Source: Actinotalea subterranea
GTDB taxonomy: Bacteria > Actinomycetota > Actinomycetes > Actinomycetales > Cellulomonadaceae
Assembly: GCF_008364845.1 (NCBI RefSeq)
Contig: NZ_VTTP01000008.1
Span: 62,001 to 126,000 of the forward strand
Length of the DNA: 64,000 nucleotides
Direction: 5' to 3'
This document shows positions 19,669-27,780 of the stretch, piece after piece. Position 1 is the stretch's first letter. Every line of letters begins with the position of its first letter. A program made the translations under genes and the position numbers. The notes beneath the pieces were generated by a model that was not told the origin of the DNA, did not search any database, and was given only the letters and a program-made list of their open reading frames with translations.

Positions 19669-19950
19669 TCAGAGCTTGCGGACGACTCCCGCGACGAGGG
19701 CGGCGGCGAGGGCGGCGCCGGCCCCGAGGACGACCCAGCCCGTGCGGGTCGGCTCCAGCTCGTCGGGGGAGCGCACCTCACCCGTCACGGTCTGCTTGAC
19801 CTTGGCCAGCGCGATCTTCGCCTCGTCGAGCGCGTGCGTGGCCTGGGTCCGCGGGTCGAGGCGCTCGGACAGCTCGTCGACCGTCTCCTTGAGCTCGGCG
19901 CGGGTACGGGCGATCTCGGCCTCGATCTCGGCCGGGGTGGTGCCGCTCAT
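19669..19950 (-). CDS. DUF3618 membrane-anchored protein
   Basis: 93 residues. It starts with the DUF3618 signature 'AEIEAEIARTRAELKETVDE', an amphipathic coiled-coil-like helix, then 'LSERLDPR', and ends in one transmembrane helix ('GWVVLGAGAALAAALVAGVV'). Its ATG overlaps the stop of the holin-like gene (ATGA). In actinobacteria the two families are nearly always adjacent. They are probably envelope or stress proteins of unknown mechanism. Confidence 0.85.
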   Translation of the reverse strand: MSGTTPAEIEAEIARTRAELKETVDELSERLDPRTQATHALDEAKIALAKVKQTVTGEVRSPDELEPTRTGWVVLGAGAALAAALVAGVVRKL

Positions 19951-20363
19951 GACTGGAGTCCTTCCTTGACGGCGGCCACGTCGGCCTTGATGCTCGCCTG
20001 CGCGCGCTCCGGGGTGGGCGGGACGCCCTGCTCCAGCGACTTCTTGCCCTGGAGCCCGAGGATCGCGGCGCCGGCCAGGAGGAGCACCGTCACGATCAGG
20101 GCGGCGAGCCATGCGGGCAGGCCCTCCGCGATCGCCAGGATGATCGTCGTGATGAGCGTCGCGAAGCCGAAGAAGGCGAGGAACCCGGCGGCGGCGAAGA
20201 GGCCGATGCCGATCCCGGCGTGCTTGGCCTTCTCGGCCATCTCGGCCTTGGCGAGCCTGATCTCGTCCCTGATGAGCTGGGAGAGCCTCTCCGAGAGGGT
20301 GCTCACCAGCTCACCGATGCTCGGCCGGTTGTCGGCTCGCCCGGGGGTCTGGGTGCTCGTCAC
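19947..20363 (-). CDS. Holin-superfamily/YqjE-like membrane protein
   Basis: 138 residues. An N-terminal amphipathic segment ('SIGELVSTLSERLSQLIRDE', 'IRLAKAEMAEKAKHAG') precedes two transmembrane helices (about 53-75 and 83-103) and an acidic C-terminal tail. This is the actinobacterial 'phage holin family' or YqjE-like fold. Despite the name there is no phage context, so a housekeeping membrane role is more likely than lysis. GTG start at 20363. Confidence 0.85.
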   Translation of the reverse strand: MTSTQTPGRADNRPSIGELVSTLSERLSQLIRDEIRLAKAEMAEKAKHAGIGIGLFAAAGFLAFFGFATLITTIILAIAEGLPAWLAALIVTVLLLAGAAILGLQGKKSLEQGVPPTPERAQASIKADVAAVKEGLQS

Positions 20364-20513
20364 CTCACCACGTCCTCACTCGTCCAGCGTCGGGGCGGTT
20401 CCGGGGACGGACCGCTCTCCTTCGTCATTCTCATGGAAGGGGGGCCGACGCGCACTTGTTCGGGGCTTCGAGTGGAGCGGGCCTGCGCAGCGGCGTCGTC
20501 GTGGGACGACGAA

Positions 20514-20541
20514 GCCCCGCCGGTCGGTGACCGTGCGGGGC
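20514..20541 (-). terminator. Hairpin downstream of the tRNA cluster
   Basis: GCCCCGC (20514-20520) pairs with GCGGGGC (20535-20541), and CGGTC with GACCG inside, leaving a GGT loop and one bulged T. It lies 17 bases past the 3' end of tRNA-Phe on the transcribed strand and fits a terminator for the three-tRNA unit. Confidence 0.6.
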
Positions 20542-20558
20542 GTCTCCATGCTGAGGTG

Positions 20559-20631
20559 TGGCCACTGGCAGGGTCGAACTGCCGACCTTTCGATTTTCAG
20601 TCGAACGCTCTACCAACTGAGCTAAGTGGCC
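20559..20631 (-). tRNA. tRNA-Phe (GAA)
   Basis: 73 nt on the minus strand. The acceptor GGCCACT pairs with AGTGGCC, the D-arm reads TAGCTCAGTTGGTAGAGC, the anticodon loop CTGAAAA gives GAA, the T-loop reads GTTCGACC, and the discriminator is A. The CCA end is not encoded. It is last in a cluster transcribed Glu-Asp-Phe. Confidence 0.97.
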
Positions 20632-20683
20632 GTGCTGTGCAGGAACGTCGATGCCCGGCCTCATGGACCGGGCAGACGACGAG

Positions 20684-20757
20684 CGACCCCGACGGGACTT
20701 GAACCCGCGACCTCCGCCGTGACAGGGCGGCGCGCTAACCAACTGCGCTACGGGGCC
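20684..20757 (-). tRNA. tRNA-Asp (GTC)
   Basis: 74 nt. The acceptor GGCCCCG pairs with CGGGGTC (one G-T pair), the anticodon loop CTGTCAC gives GTC, the T-loop reads GTTCAAGT, and the discriminator is G as expected for Asp. No CCA is encoded. Confidence 0.97.
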
Positions 20758-20816
20758 TTGTGGTGAGACAAGGTACCTGTGAACTTCTGTCGAACTGGTC
20801 TTGCTGCACTTGCTCG

Positions 20817-20889
20817 TACCCCCAACGGGATTCGAACCCGTGCTACCGCCGTGAAAGGGCGGGGTCCTAGGCCGCTAGACGATGGGGGC
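20817..20889 (-). tRNA. tRNA-Glu (TTC)
   Basis: 73 nt. The acceptor GCCCCCA pairs with TGGGGGT, the D-arm has the Glu-type CGTCTAGCGGCCTAGGAC, the anticodon loop TTTC.. gives TTC, the T-loop reads GTTCGAAT, and the discriminator is A. It is first in the transcribed cluster. Confidence 0.97.
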
Positions 20890-21046
20890 CCGTGTCACGT
20901 CGGACGCCCGTGACGTCGAAGCGTCGTAAGACCTCGGACAGCATACGGGAGGCGAGGGGCTATCTCCAAAGCGGATCCCGCGGGGCCTCCGGGAGGTGCA
21001 CCGTGAGGCGCACCGTGGCGTCGCACGGGTGGGCGAAGATGGGGCC

Positions 21047-21400
21047 GTGGTCGAGATGACGAGGGACGCGTTCGAGGACGCGGTGCGTGACGCGCTCGAC
21101 CTCATCCCGCCGGAGCTGGCCGACCAGATCGACAACGTCGTGGTGCTCGTCGAGGACGACGCCCCGGCCGACGAACCCGAGCTGCTGGGCCTGTACGAGG
21201 GCGTCGCGCTCACGGAGCGCGACGGCTGGTGGGCCGCCGGTTCGTTGCCCGACCGGATCACGATCTACCGGAACCCGACCCTCGCCATCTGCGAGACGGT
21301 CGAGGAGGTCGTCGAGGAGGTCGCGGTGACGGTGGTCCACGAGGTCGCGCACCACTTCGGCATCGACGACGAGCGCCTGCACGAGCTGGGCTGGGCCTGA
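21047..21400 (+). CDS. Small zincin-type metallopeptidase
   Basis: 117 residues. The zinc motif HEVAHHFGI lies near the C-terminus ('VVHEVAHHFGIDDERLHELG'), with the third ligand probably the Asp or Glu after it. The conserved 'PPELADQIDNVVVLVEDD' and 'LGLYEGVALTERD' blocks are those of the minimal-zincin 'metallopeptidase family' widespread in actinobacteria. I used GTG 21047; ATG 21056, three codons on, is equally possible. The physiological substrate is unknown. It may share a transcript with the LLM gene 13 bases downstream. Confidence 0.85.
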   Translation: MVEMTRDAFEDAVRDALDLIPPELADQIDNVVVLVEDDAPADEPELLGLYEGVALTERDGWWAAGSLPDRITIYRNPTLAICETVEEVVEEVAVTVVHEVAHHFGIDDERLHELGWA

Positions 21401-21413
21401 GGAGAGGACGAGC

Positions 21414-22322
21414 ATGCGGATCGGGATCGTGCTGCTGCCGCAGCAGAGGTGGGCGCACGCGCGCGAGCGGTGGGAGCGCGCGGAGGACTACGGGTTCGAC
21501 CACGCCTGGACGTACGACCACCTCGCGTGGCGGTCGCTCGCCGACGAGCCGTGGTTCGCGACGGTGCCGCTGCTCGCAGCCGCTGCCGGCGTCACGGAGC
21601 GCATCCGCCTGGGCACCTGGGTGGCGAGCCCCAACTACCGGCACCCGGTGCCCTTCGCGAAGGACGTGATGGGCCTCGACGACGTGAGCGGCGGTCGCCT
21701 GCTGCTCGGTGTCGGCGCAGGTGGCACGGGGTTCGACGCCGAGGTCCTCGGCCCCCCGGTCACGCCGCGGGTGCGGGCGGAGCGGCTCGAGGAGTTCGTC
21801 GACCTCCTCGACGAGCTCCTGACGCACCCGGTCACGGAGCGGACCGGCCGGCACTTCGAGGCCCACGGTGCGCGGATGATCCCGGGGTGCGTCCAGCGGC
21901 CCCGTGTGCCGTTCGTCGTCGCGGCCAACGGCCCGCGCGCGATGCGTGTGGCCGCGCGGTTCGGGCAGGGATGGGCGACGGTCGGGCCGAGCCTCGACGC
22001 GGACGTGCTCGAGGGCCTCAGCCCTGCACGCGCGCAGGAGGAGTGGTGGCGCGGGCTCGCGCCCCTCGTGGAGCGGTTCGAGGCGGCGGCGCGCGACGCG
22101 GGGCGTGACCCCGCGGGCATCGAGCGCTACCTGAACATCGACGCCGCGCCCGTGTTCTCGCTCGAGTCCTACGCCGTGCTCGAGGAGGGCGTGCGGCGCG
22201 CCGCGGAGCTCGGCTTCACGGACGTCGTCGTGCACTGGCCGCGGCCCGAGGGCGTCTACGCGGGGCGCGAGGAGGTCCTCGAGGAGGTCGCGGCGCGGCT
22301 GCCGGAGCTCCGCGACGTCTGA
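21414..22322 (+). CDS. LLM-class (luciferase-like) flavin-dependent oxidoreductase
   Basis: 302 residues with a TIM-barrel layout of bacterial luciferase-like or F420-dependent enzymes: 'RIGIVLLPQQRWAHARERWE', 'DYGFDHAWTYDHLAWRSL', 'RIRLGTWVASPNYRHPVPFA', 'LDDVSGGRLLLGVGAGGTGF' and 'VVAANGPRAMRVAARFGQGW'. ATG 21414 has a strong GAGGAGAGGA. Whether it uses FMN or F420 cannot be settled by eye. The substrate is unknown. Confidence 0.88.
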   Translation: MRIGIVLLPQQRWAHARERWERAEDYGFDHAWTYDHLAWRSLADEPWFATVPLLAAAAGVTERIRLGTWVASPNYRHPVPFAKDVMGLDDVSGGRLLLGVGAGGTGFDAEVLGPPVTPRVRAERLEEFVDLLDELLTHPVTERTGRHFEAHGARMIPGCVQRPRVPFVVAANGPRAMRVAARFGQGWATVGPSLDADVLEGLSPARAQEEWWRGLAPLVERFEAAARDAGRDPAGIERYLNIDAAPVFSLESYAVLEEGVRRAAELGFTDVVVHWPRPEGVYAGREEVLEEVAARLPELRDV

Positions 22323-22413
22323 TCAGCCGGTGCCGTGGCGGATGGCTGCCATCGTCACGGGTCGCCGACCGTCGACCGACCGACCGTCCGGGCGTCGGGC
22401 GGCGCCGATCCGG

Positions 22414-23394
22414 TCAGGCGGATGCCTGCTGGCGGGCGCTCCAGGCGCTCGCGACCATCTCGTCGAGCGTGTGGCGCATGCGCCAGTCGAGGTCGCGCGC
22501 GGCACGCTCGCCCGAGGCGACGATGCGGGCGGGGTCGCCCGGGCGGCGGGCCGTGATCTCAGGCGTGAAGGCGATGCCCGTGACCTGCGCCATCGCCGTC
22601 ATGATCTCCCGCACCGAGACGCCGTCGCCGCTGCCCAGGTTGTAGACGGGCTCGAGGGGGCGGCCCGCCTCGAGGGCGCGCGCGGCGGCGACGTGCGAGA
22701 CGGCCAGGTCGGCCACGTGGACGTAGTCCCGCACGCAGGTGCCGTCCGCCGTGGGGTAGTCGTCGCCGTTGATGCGCGGGGTGCGGCCTGCGACGAGGGC
22801 GTCGAGCACGAGCGGGAAGAGGTTGTGCGGGCTCGAGTCGTAGAGGTCGGGGCTGCCGGAGCCGACCACGTTGAAGTACCGCAGGGACGTGTGGCGCAGC
22901 GGCCGCTCGGTGTCCGCGGACGCGCGCGCGACGTCACGTAGCAGCCACTCGCCGATGAGCTTGGACTCGCCGTAGGGCGACTCGGGGGCGGTGGGGGTCG
23001 CCTCGGTCACGAGGTCCGTGTCCGGCGTGCCGTACACGGCGGCGCTCGAGGAGAACACGATGCTCGCGACCCCGGCGTCGGCCATGGCCTGCAGCAGGTG
23101 GGCCGTGCCGGTGACGTTCTGCTCGTACGTGTGCAGCGGGCGCTGGACGCTCACCCCGGCGTACTTGAACCCGGCGAGGTGGACGACGCCGGTCACGGCG
23201 TGCGCGCGGAGCGTCTCGGTGATCGCGGCCGTGTCGAGGATGCTGGTGCGGACGAGCGGAACCTCGGGCGGGACGAACGACGCGTGGCCGCTCGACAGGT
23301 CGTCCACGACGACGCAGTCCAGGCCCTCCGCGAGGAAGGCCTGCACGACGTGCGATCCGATGTAGCCGGCTCCGCCGGTCACTAGCCAGGTCAT
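22414..23394 (-). CDS. galE: UDP-glucose 4-epimerase
   Basis: 326 residues, extended-SDR family. It interconverts UDP-galactose and UDP-glucose for galactose use and envelope sugars. The NAD-binding 'LVTGGAGYIGSHV' is at residues 4-16, the catalytic Ser/Tyr/Lys in 'FSSSAAVYG' and 'PYGESKLIGE', and the nucleotide-sugar loop in 'NVVGSGSPDLYDSSPHNLFP'. Its ATG (23394) sits just after an unusually AT-rich upstream region. Confidence 0.93.
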   Translation of the reverse strand: MTWLVTGGAGYIGSHVVQAFLAEGLDCVVVDDLSSGHASFVPPEVPLVRTSILDTAAITETLRAHAVTGVVHLAGFKYAGVSVQRPLHTYEQNVTGTAHLLQAMADAGVASIVFSSSAAVYGTPDTDLVTEATPTAPESPYGESKLIGEWLLRDVARASADTERPLRHTSLRYFNVVGSGSPDLYDSSPHNLFPLVLDALVAGRTPRINGDDYPTADGTCVRDYVHVADLAVSHVAAARALEAGRPLEPVYNLGSGDGVSVREIMTAMAQVTGIAFTPEITARRPGDPARIVASGERAARDLDWRMRHTLDEMVASAWSARQQASA

Positions 23395-23402
23395 GGATCC
23401 AC

Positions 23403-23442
23403 CATACCGACAAACTCGAAAGAAAATCAACAAAGCCGAACA
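23403..23442. promoter_or_regulatory. AT-rich upstream region of galE
   Basis: Read toward galE it contains GATTTTCTTTCGAGTTTG. Such A/T tracts are rare in this genome. T-rich 'TTTCTTTCGA' repeats resemble operators of DeoR- or LacI-type sugar regulators in actinobacteria, so galE may be sugar-regulated. Just beyond, 23459-23520 repeats GTCCGGACGCACCGG twice, 33 bases apart. Confidence 0.4.
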
Positions 23443-23571
23443 CGCGTCGGGCCGGAGCGGTCCGGACGCACCGGCGCCTCCGGTGGTCCGGTCCGGACGC
23501 ACCGGTGCCCCGGCGGTCAGGGACCCCGGGGCACCGCGCTCTCGAGGAGGAGAGCGTCGAGCAGCGTGCCG

Positions 23572-23844
23572 TCAGGCGCGACGACGGCTGCCGAGCATGT
23601 TGGCGGCGATGGTGACACCCAGGGCCGCGATCGCGACCTGGATGATGAGCTCGATCCAGTCGATGCCGTTCGTCTCGGCCAGGTTGAGCATGCTCGCGAC
23701 CCAGGTCCCGAGCAGCGCGGCGAGGATGCCGACGATGATCGTCACGACGAGCGAGATGTTCTGGCGCCCCGGAGCGAAGAGGCGTCCGAGAAGGCCGATG
23801 ATGAGCCCGACGATGATCGCGGTGATGATGCCGGTGACTGTCAT
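23572..23844 (-). CDS. GlsB/YeaQ/YmgE family membrane protein
   Basis: 90 residues, three transmembrane helices. The first half 'IIVGLIIGLLGRLFAPGRQN' plus 'VVTIIVGILAALLGTWVASM' is the Transgly_assoc/YeaQ pattern with the 'G.LGR...PG.Q' loop. The family is linked to general stress and envelope homeostasis, mechanism unknown. ATG 23844 has GGAAGG upstream. Confidence 0.9.
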   Translation of the reverse strand: MTVTGIITAIIVGLIIGLLGRLFAPGRQNISLVVTIIVGILAALLGTWVASMLNLAETNGIDWIELIIQVAIAALGVTIAANMLGSRRRA

Positions 23845-23939
23845 GGCAAGTGCCTTCCGTCGGTTGTGCGGGCCGTGGAGTGCCCGGCCCTGATCGGGAC
23901 GCTAGACCCGCACCGGGCGACCCGCACGCCGAGCCGATC

Positions 23940-23945
23940 TAGCCT
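23940..23945 (+). promoter_or_regulatory. -10 box (TAGCCT), leaderless start of mscS-like gene
   Basis: TAGCCT ends six bases before GTG 23952. That spacing supports this GTG over the in-frame ATG at 23982, which has no ribosome-binding site either. Confidence 0.5.
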
Positions 23946-23951
23946 GGGTCG

Positions 23952-25451
23952 GTGCCCCCACACGTGACGTATCCCCATGCCATGACCGCGACGCTGCCGC
24001 TCGAGGGCCCCGTCGTGGTGCCGTCCGGCTCCGCGTCGGGCGTCGTGATCGTGCTCGCCATCTCCGGTGCGCTCATCGCCGCGCTCGTGCTCGCCGAGGT
24101 GCTCGCGGCGGTGATCCGTGCCGTCGGGCGACGTACCTGGATCGCGAACGACATGGCCCGCCGGGGACGGCGCCCGCTGCGCGTCGTCCTCGTCCTCGCG
24201 GCCGTGTGGATCGCGTTGCGCGCGGTCACCGACCCGCCGCCCGCCGGCCCGGACTGGCGCCTCGGCGTCGAGCACGCGCTCCTCATCGGCGTGATCGTGT
24301 CGGTCGCGTGGCTCATCGGTGCGATGGCTTTCGTCGCGGAGGACGCCGCGCTTGCGCGGTACCGGACCGACGTCGCGGACAACAGGCACGCCCGCCGCGT
24401 CCGCACCCAGATCATGATCCTGCGCCGCGTGACCGTCGCGATCCTCGTGGTCGCCGCGATCGGCGGCGTCCTCATGACCTTCGAGGGCGCGCGGACCGCC
24501 GGTGCGGGGATCTTCGCGTCGGCCGGTCTGCTGTCGGTCGTCGCCGGCCTCGCCGCGCAGACCTCCCTCGCGAACGTCTTCGCGGGCCTCCAGCTCGCGT
24601 TCACCGACGCGATCCGGGTCGACGACGTGGTGGTCGTCGACGGCGAGTGGGGCCGGATCGAGGAGATCACCATGACCTACGTGGTGGTCCACGTCTGGGA
24701 CGACCGTCGCCTGATCCTGCCGTCGACGTACTTCACGACGACGCCCTTCGAGAACTGGACCCGACGCGCCGCGGACCTGCTCGGCACCGTCGAGCTCGAC
24801 CTCGACTGGGCCGTGCCCGTCCAGGCGATGCGGACCGAGCTCACGCGCCTGCTCCAGGAGAGCGAGCTGTGGGACCACCGGGTCGGTGTGCTCCAGGTGA
24901 CGGAGAGCACGGGCGGCTACGTGCGCGTCCGGGCCCTCGCGAGCGCCGCGGACGCGCCGACGCTGTTCGACCTGCGGTGCCAGGTGCGCGAGGGACTGGT
25001 CGCCTGGTTGCAGCGTGAGCACCCCGAGGCGCTGCCGCGGACCCGGCTCGAGGGTGCGGGGCGGGTCCTCGACGCGGCAGGGTCCGCCGACGTGCCCGGC
25101 GTGCCGGCCGGCTCGACCGGTGGGACGGGCGGCACGACGGGCGGGACGCCGACCGGTGAGACCGCGGTCCTCGGCGCGGCGGGGCGACGGCACAGGGCAG
25201 GGGCCGGGGCGCCTGACGCACCCGAGCAGACCGTCCGCCTCGACCAGGGCCGTGACTCGAACCTGTTCACGGGCAGCCTCTGGGCCGTGGAGCGGTCGAA
25301 GGCGTTCACCGGTCCGGGTGAGGAGGTCATCGCCGAGCGGGAGCACACCGCGGAGCGCGAGACCACGGGTGAACGGGAGGCCACGGGCGAGAAGCCGCGG
25401 GTCGGTGACAGGCTCCCGGTCGAGGGTGGCCCCAGAGGGGAGCGCCCCTGA
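23952..25451 (+). CDS. MscS-family mechanosensitive channel with long cytoplasmic tail
   Basis: 499 residues. Four or five membrane helices lead into the MscS pore helix and beta domain ('GLLSVVAGLAAQTSLANVFA', 'DAIRVDDVVVVDGEWGRIEE', 'DDRRLILPSTYFTTTPFENW'). The C-terminal ~150 residues are predicted cytoplasmic. They are a Gly/Thr repeat linker and then a charged end ('RDSNLFTGSLWAVERSKAFT', then repeated 'EREATGE' units). It would release ions under membrane tension. The start is uncertain between GTG 23952 and ATG 23982. Confidence 0.9.
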   Translation: MPPHVTYPHAMTATLPLEGPVVVPSGSASGVVIVLAISGALIAALVLAEVLAAVIRAVGRRTWIANDMARRGRRPLRVVLVLAAVWIALRAVTDPPPAGPDWRLGVEHALLIGVIVSVAWLIGAMAFVAEDAALARYRTDVADNRHARRVRTQIMILRRVTVAILVVAAIGGVLMTFEGARTAGAGIFASAGLLSVVAGLAAQTSLANVFAGLQLAFTDAIRVDDVVVVDGEWGRIEEITMTYVVVHVWDDRRLILPSTYFTTTPFENWTRRAADLLGTVELDLDWAVPVQAMRTELTRLLQESELWDHRVGVLQVTESTGGYVRVRALASAADAPTLFDLRCQVREGLVAWLQREHPEALPRTRLEGAGRVLDAAGSADVPGVPAGSTGGTGGTTGGTPTGETAVLGAAGRRHRAGAGAPDAPEQTVRLDQGRDSNLFTGSLWAVERSKAFTGPGEEVIAEREHTAERETTGEREATGEKPRVGDRLPVEGGPRGERP

Positions 25452-25648
25452 CGGGCGGTCGGACGGGATGGCGCCCGTCCTGCCAATCCGGCGGGTTCGT
25501 GCTGGACCATGATCATCACGTCCGGGTGGTGGACACGTGGGTGCCGTGCGGTTGCCCGACCAGCCCTGGTTTGTGACGGTGGACGAGCCCGAGACGCCCG
25601 GGCGGACCTTCGTCGTGGGCGTCGACCCCGGCAAACGAAGGAGCATCC

Positions 25649-25930
25649 ATGCTCACGCTGACCGACAACGCCCGCACCGCCGTCCAGGACATCGCGACCC
25701 GCGCAGGCCTGCCCCAGGAGGGTGGTCTGCGGATCGCCGAGTCCGACCAGCAGGTCGGGAACTTCGAGCTCTCGCTCGTCCCCGAGCCCGTGGCCGGTGA
25801 CGAGGTGATCGAGGCCGAGGGCGCGCGCGTCTTCGTCGAGCCCGCCACCTCGCAGATCCTCGCTGACCAGCAGCTCGACGCCACGGCGTCCCCCGAGGGC
25901 ACCGGCTTCCTCCTCGCACCTCAGGCCTGA
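25649..25930 (+). CDS. HesB/IscA-fold protein lacking cysteines
   Basis: 93 residues. The pattern 'LTLTDNARTAVQDIATRAGL' to 'GGLRIAES', 'VFVEPATSQILADQQLDAT' and 'GTGFLLAP' matches the HesB-like (A-type Fe-S carrier) fold. However, the protein has no cysteine at all, so it cannot bind an Fe-S cluster the way IscA does. Similar Cys-less versions are common in actinobacteria under the HesB name. ATG 25649 has GAAGGAG upstream. Its true role is unknown. Confidence 0.8.
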   Translation: MLTLTDNARTAVQDIATRAGLPQEGGLRIAESDQQVGNFELSLVPEPVAGDEVIEAEGARVFVEPATSQILADQQLDATASPEGTGFLLAPQA

Positions 25931-25991
25931 GCGCCGCGGCCGGCGCCTGGCGCTGAGCCGCACCGGTCCGGCAGCCGGACCTCGACCTCCC

Positions 25992-26027
25992 CGACGGGGC
26001 CACCGCGCACGAGCGGTGGCCCCGTCG
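25992..26027. terminator. Perfect 15-bp hairpin
   Basis: CGACGGGGCCACCGC (25992-26006) and GCGGTGGCCCCGTCG (26013-26027) are exact complements around a GCACGA loop, 61 bases after the HesB-like stop. There is no T-run. It is the strongest hairpin seen in the window and separates the core genes from the accessory region. Confidence 0.75.
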
Positions 26028-26175
26028 TCGTGCGTGGGGGCGCTCGTCCACAGCCCCGTCGTCGTCCACAGGCAGGTCCCGCCCCCGTCCGTCAGCCGAG
26101 CACCCGCCAGTAGACAAGGGGCACGGCCGAGGGGCCGGTGAGGGACGCAGGGGCAGGTCCGGCTGAGGAGGGCTG

Positions 26176-26478
26176 ATGGCGCAGGGGTTCGAGGTCGACT
26201 GGGACGCGTTGCACGGGTCGGGCAAGCGACTGCTGGGGACGCAGGAGGAGCTCGCGGACCCGCGCCGGGCGTGCCTGCAACAGCGCTCCGCCTACGGCGT
26301 CGCCGCTCTTCAGGACGCCGCCCGTGCCCTCCAGGGCGCCTGGGTCGAGCGGGACCTCACGGTTGGCGCCGCGCTCGAGGGGCTCGCGGAGGGCCTCCGG
26401 GCGTCGGCGGACCACTACGCGGAGGCCGACGCCGGGGCCGCCGCGCTGCGCATGCGGATGTACGTCGATGCGTGCTGA
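26176..26478 (+). CDS. WXG100-like small helical protein
   Basis: 100 residues, all helical. It resembles the short helical-hairpin partners of type VII secretion substrates: 'ALQDAARALQGAWVERDLTV' sits at the hairpin position and 'ASADHYAEADAGAAALRMRM' forms the second helix. There is no canonical W-x-G, only G-A-W-V-E. The ATG at 26176 has GAGGAGGG upstream, and the gene overlaps the downstream toxin-like gene by 11 bases. I infer it is the secretion partner or chaperone of that protein; no secretion genes lie in the window. Confidence 0.65.
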   Translation: MAQGFEVDWDALHGSGKRLLGTQEELADPRRACLQQRSAYGVAALQDAARALQGAWVERDLTVGAALEGLAEGLRASADHYAEADAGAAALRMRMYVDAC

Positions 26479-27763
26479 GCTGGCGGTGCCTGCGGGCACG
26501 GCCGCCGAGCTCGGCCGACCGGGCGCCTTCTTCGAGGACGCCGACGGCCTGCGTGTGCGGGCAACCGGGTTCGAGGAGGCCGCGGAGTCCCTGCGACGGC
26601 TCGACCTGGGCGGGTGGACGGGCGCTGCGGCCGACGCGTTCGGCGAGACGCTGGGTCTGGTCCGTAGAGCGCTGCTCCAGTCCGCCGACGACTCCGCGGC
26701 CGCGGCCGCGCACCTCGAACGGCACGGGCACGTGGTCGCCTGGGCGCTGAGGGAGCTCGGTGAGGCCGCCGCGGCCGCGAAGGCCGCGCAACGTGCCGCC
26801 GAGCGAGCCGCGCGGGTCGCGGCAGCGGCGACGCCCGGGACCGCTGCGTCGCGTGCCGGGGGCGGCGGACCGGCCGGGGCCCGGGTGGGGGATGCCCTTC
26901 CCGACCGCGCCATGCGCGAGGCTGCGGCGATCGCGTCGAACGCTCGCGAGGCGGTCGAGAGGTCGGCGGCCGACACGGCGAAGGCGCTGCTCAAGCTCGC
27001 GGAGAGCGCGCCCGACCTGCCCACCTATGCCGACCACATCGGCTTCGGCTGGTCCCAGAAGTGGCGAGGTCTGCTCCAGGGCGTCGGCTCGATGGTCGAC
27101 GGGGTCGTGAAGTCGAACCCGCTCCGTGTGGTCATCGATCCCCTGGGCGTGGCCGAGGACGCGATGGCGACGGGCGCCGCGTTGTACGCGGGGGTGAAGG
27201 ACCCGGTCGGGTTCCTCAAGCAGGCGACGGACTACGAGACGTGGCGGACCAACCCGGGACTCGCGAGCGCCCGGGCGACGCCGGAGATCGCCGTGAGCGC
27301 GGCGACGGCCGGCATGGGCGGCGGCGGCATCATCGGCCCCAAGGTGGTCAGCGGCCTCCGCAAGGGCGCCGCCAGCGTCGCTAAGGGGGCTGGGCCCGCC
27401 AAGGCGGCAGCAAGCGTCGCCAAGGGGGCCGAGAGCGTCGCCAAGGGCGCGGCGCCCGAGGCGCCCGCCGTGACCGCGAGCCGGCTCAACGCGCGCGCGG
27501 CCGCCGAGAAGATGGTGCTGGAGGGGCACGCGTTCCAGAAGCACGTCATCGACCAGAAGGAGTTCCCCGAGGTCCGCACCAAGGAGGACCTCGTGCGCAT
27601 CGCCGAGACGACGATCCGGGAAGGCGAGGGCAAGGACCTTCCTCGTGGCCGTACGGGCTTCTGGAAGGATGATGTGCTTGTGGTGCACGACTCGAAGACC
27701 GCGCACGGTGGCTCCGTGTACCGGCCGTGGAATGGATACATCGCGTTTCTGGAGCTCGATTGA
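26468..27763 (+). CDS. Polymorphic-toxin-like protein, WXG-type head and nuclease-like tip
   Basis: 431 residues in three parts. The head (1-~110) is helical with a 'GGWTGAAADAF' WXG-type turn at 49-59, as in type VII substrates. The middle is an Ala/Gly linker with a repeat of 'SVAKGA' (three copies, about 305-330). The tip (~339-431) reads 'GHAFQKHVIDQKEFPEVRTK', 'GRTGFWKDDVLVVHDSKTAH' and 'GGSVYRPWNGYIAFL'. This is the H..KHV / GR..(Y/F)W..VV / GG(S/T).(Y/F)RP pattern I associate with BECR-fold RNase toxins at the C-termini of WXG or filamentous-haemagglutinin proteins. The likely immunity genes follow directly. The toxin assignment is an inference from motif layout. Confidence 0.7.
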   Translation: MRAELAVPAGTAAELGRPGAFFEDADGLRVRATGFEEAAESLRRLDLGGWTGAAADAFGETLGLVRRALLQSADDSAAAAAHLERHGHVVAWALRELGEAAAAAKAAQRAAERAARVAAAATPGTAASRAGGGGPAGARVGDALPDRAMREAAAIASNAREAVERSAADTAKALLKLAESAPDLPTYADHIGFGWSQKWRGLLQGVGSMVDGVVKSNPLRVVIDPLGVAEDAMATGAALYAGVKDPVGFLKQATDYETWRTNPGLASARATPEIAVSAATAGMGGGGIIGPKVVSGLRKGAASVAKGAGPAKAAASVAKGAESVAKGAAPEAPAVTASRLNARAAAEKMVLEGHAFQKHVIDQKEFPEVRTKEDLVRIAETTIREGEGKDLPRGRTGFWKDDVLVVHDSKTAHGGSVYRPWNGYIAFLELD

Positions 27764-27780
27764 GATACGACAGGCTTGAC

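Noticed and set aside
19947-20363. Holin-like gene as evidence of a prophage
   Set aside because: No phage structural, lysis or integrase genes nearby; the DUF3618 neighbour marks the common chromosomal pair.
25537-25648. Short frame 'MGAVRLPDQPWFVTVDEPET' upstream of the HesB-like gene
   Set aside because: The first ~37 codons look protein-like, but the frame then runs through the HesB-like gene out of register and has no ribosome-binding site.
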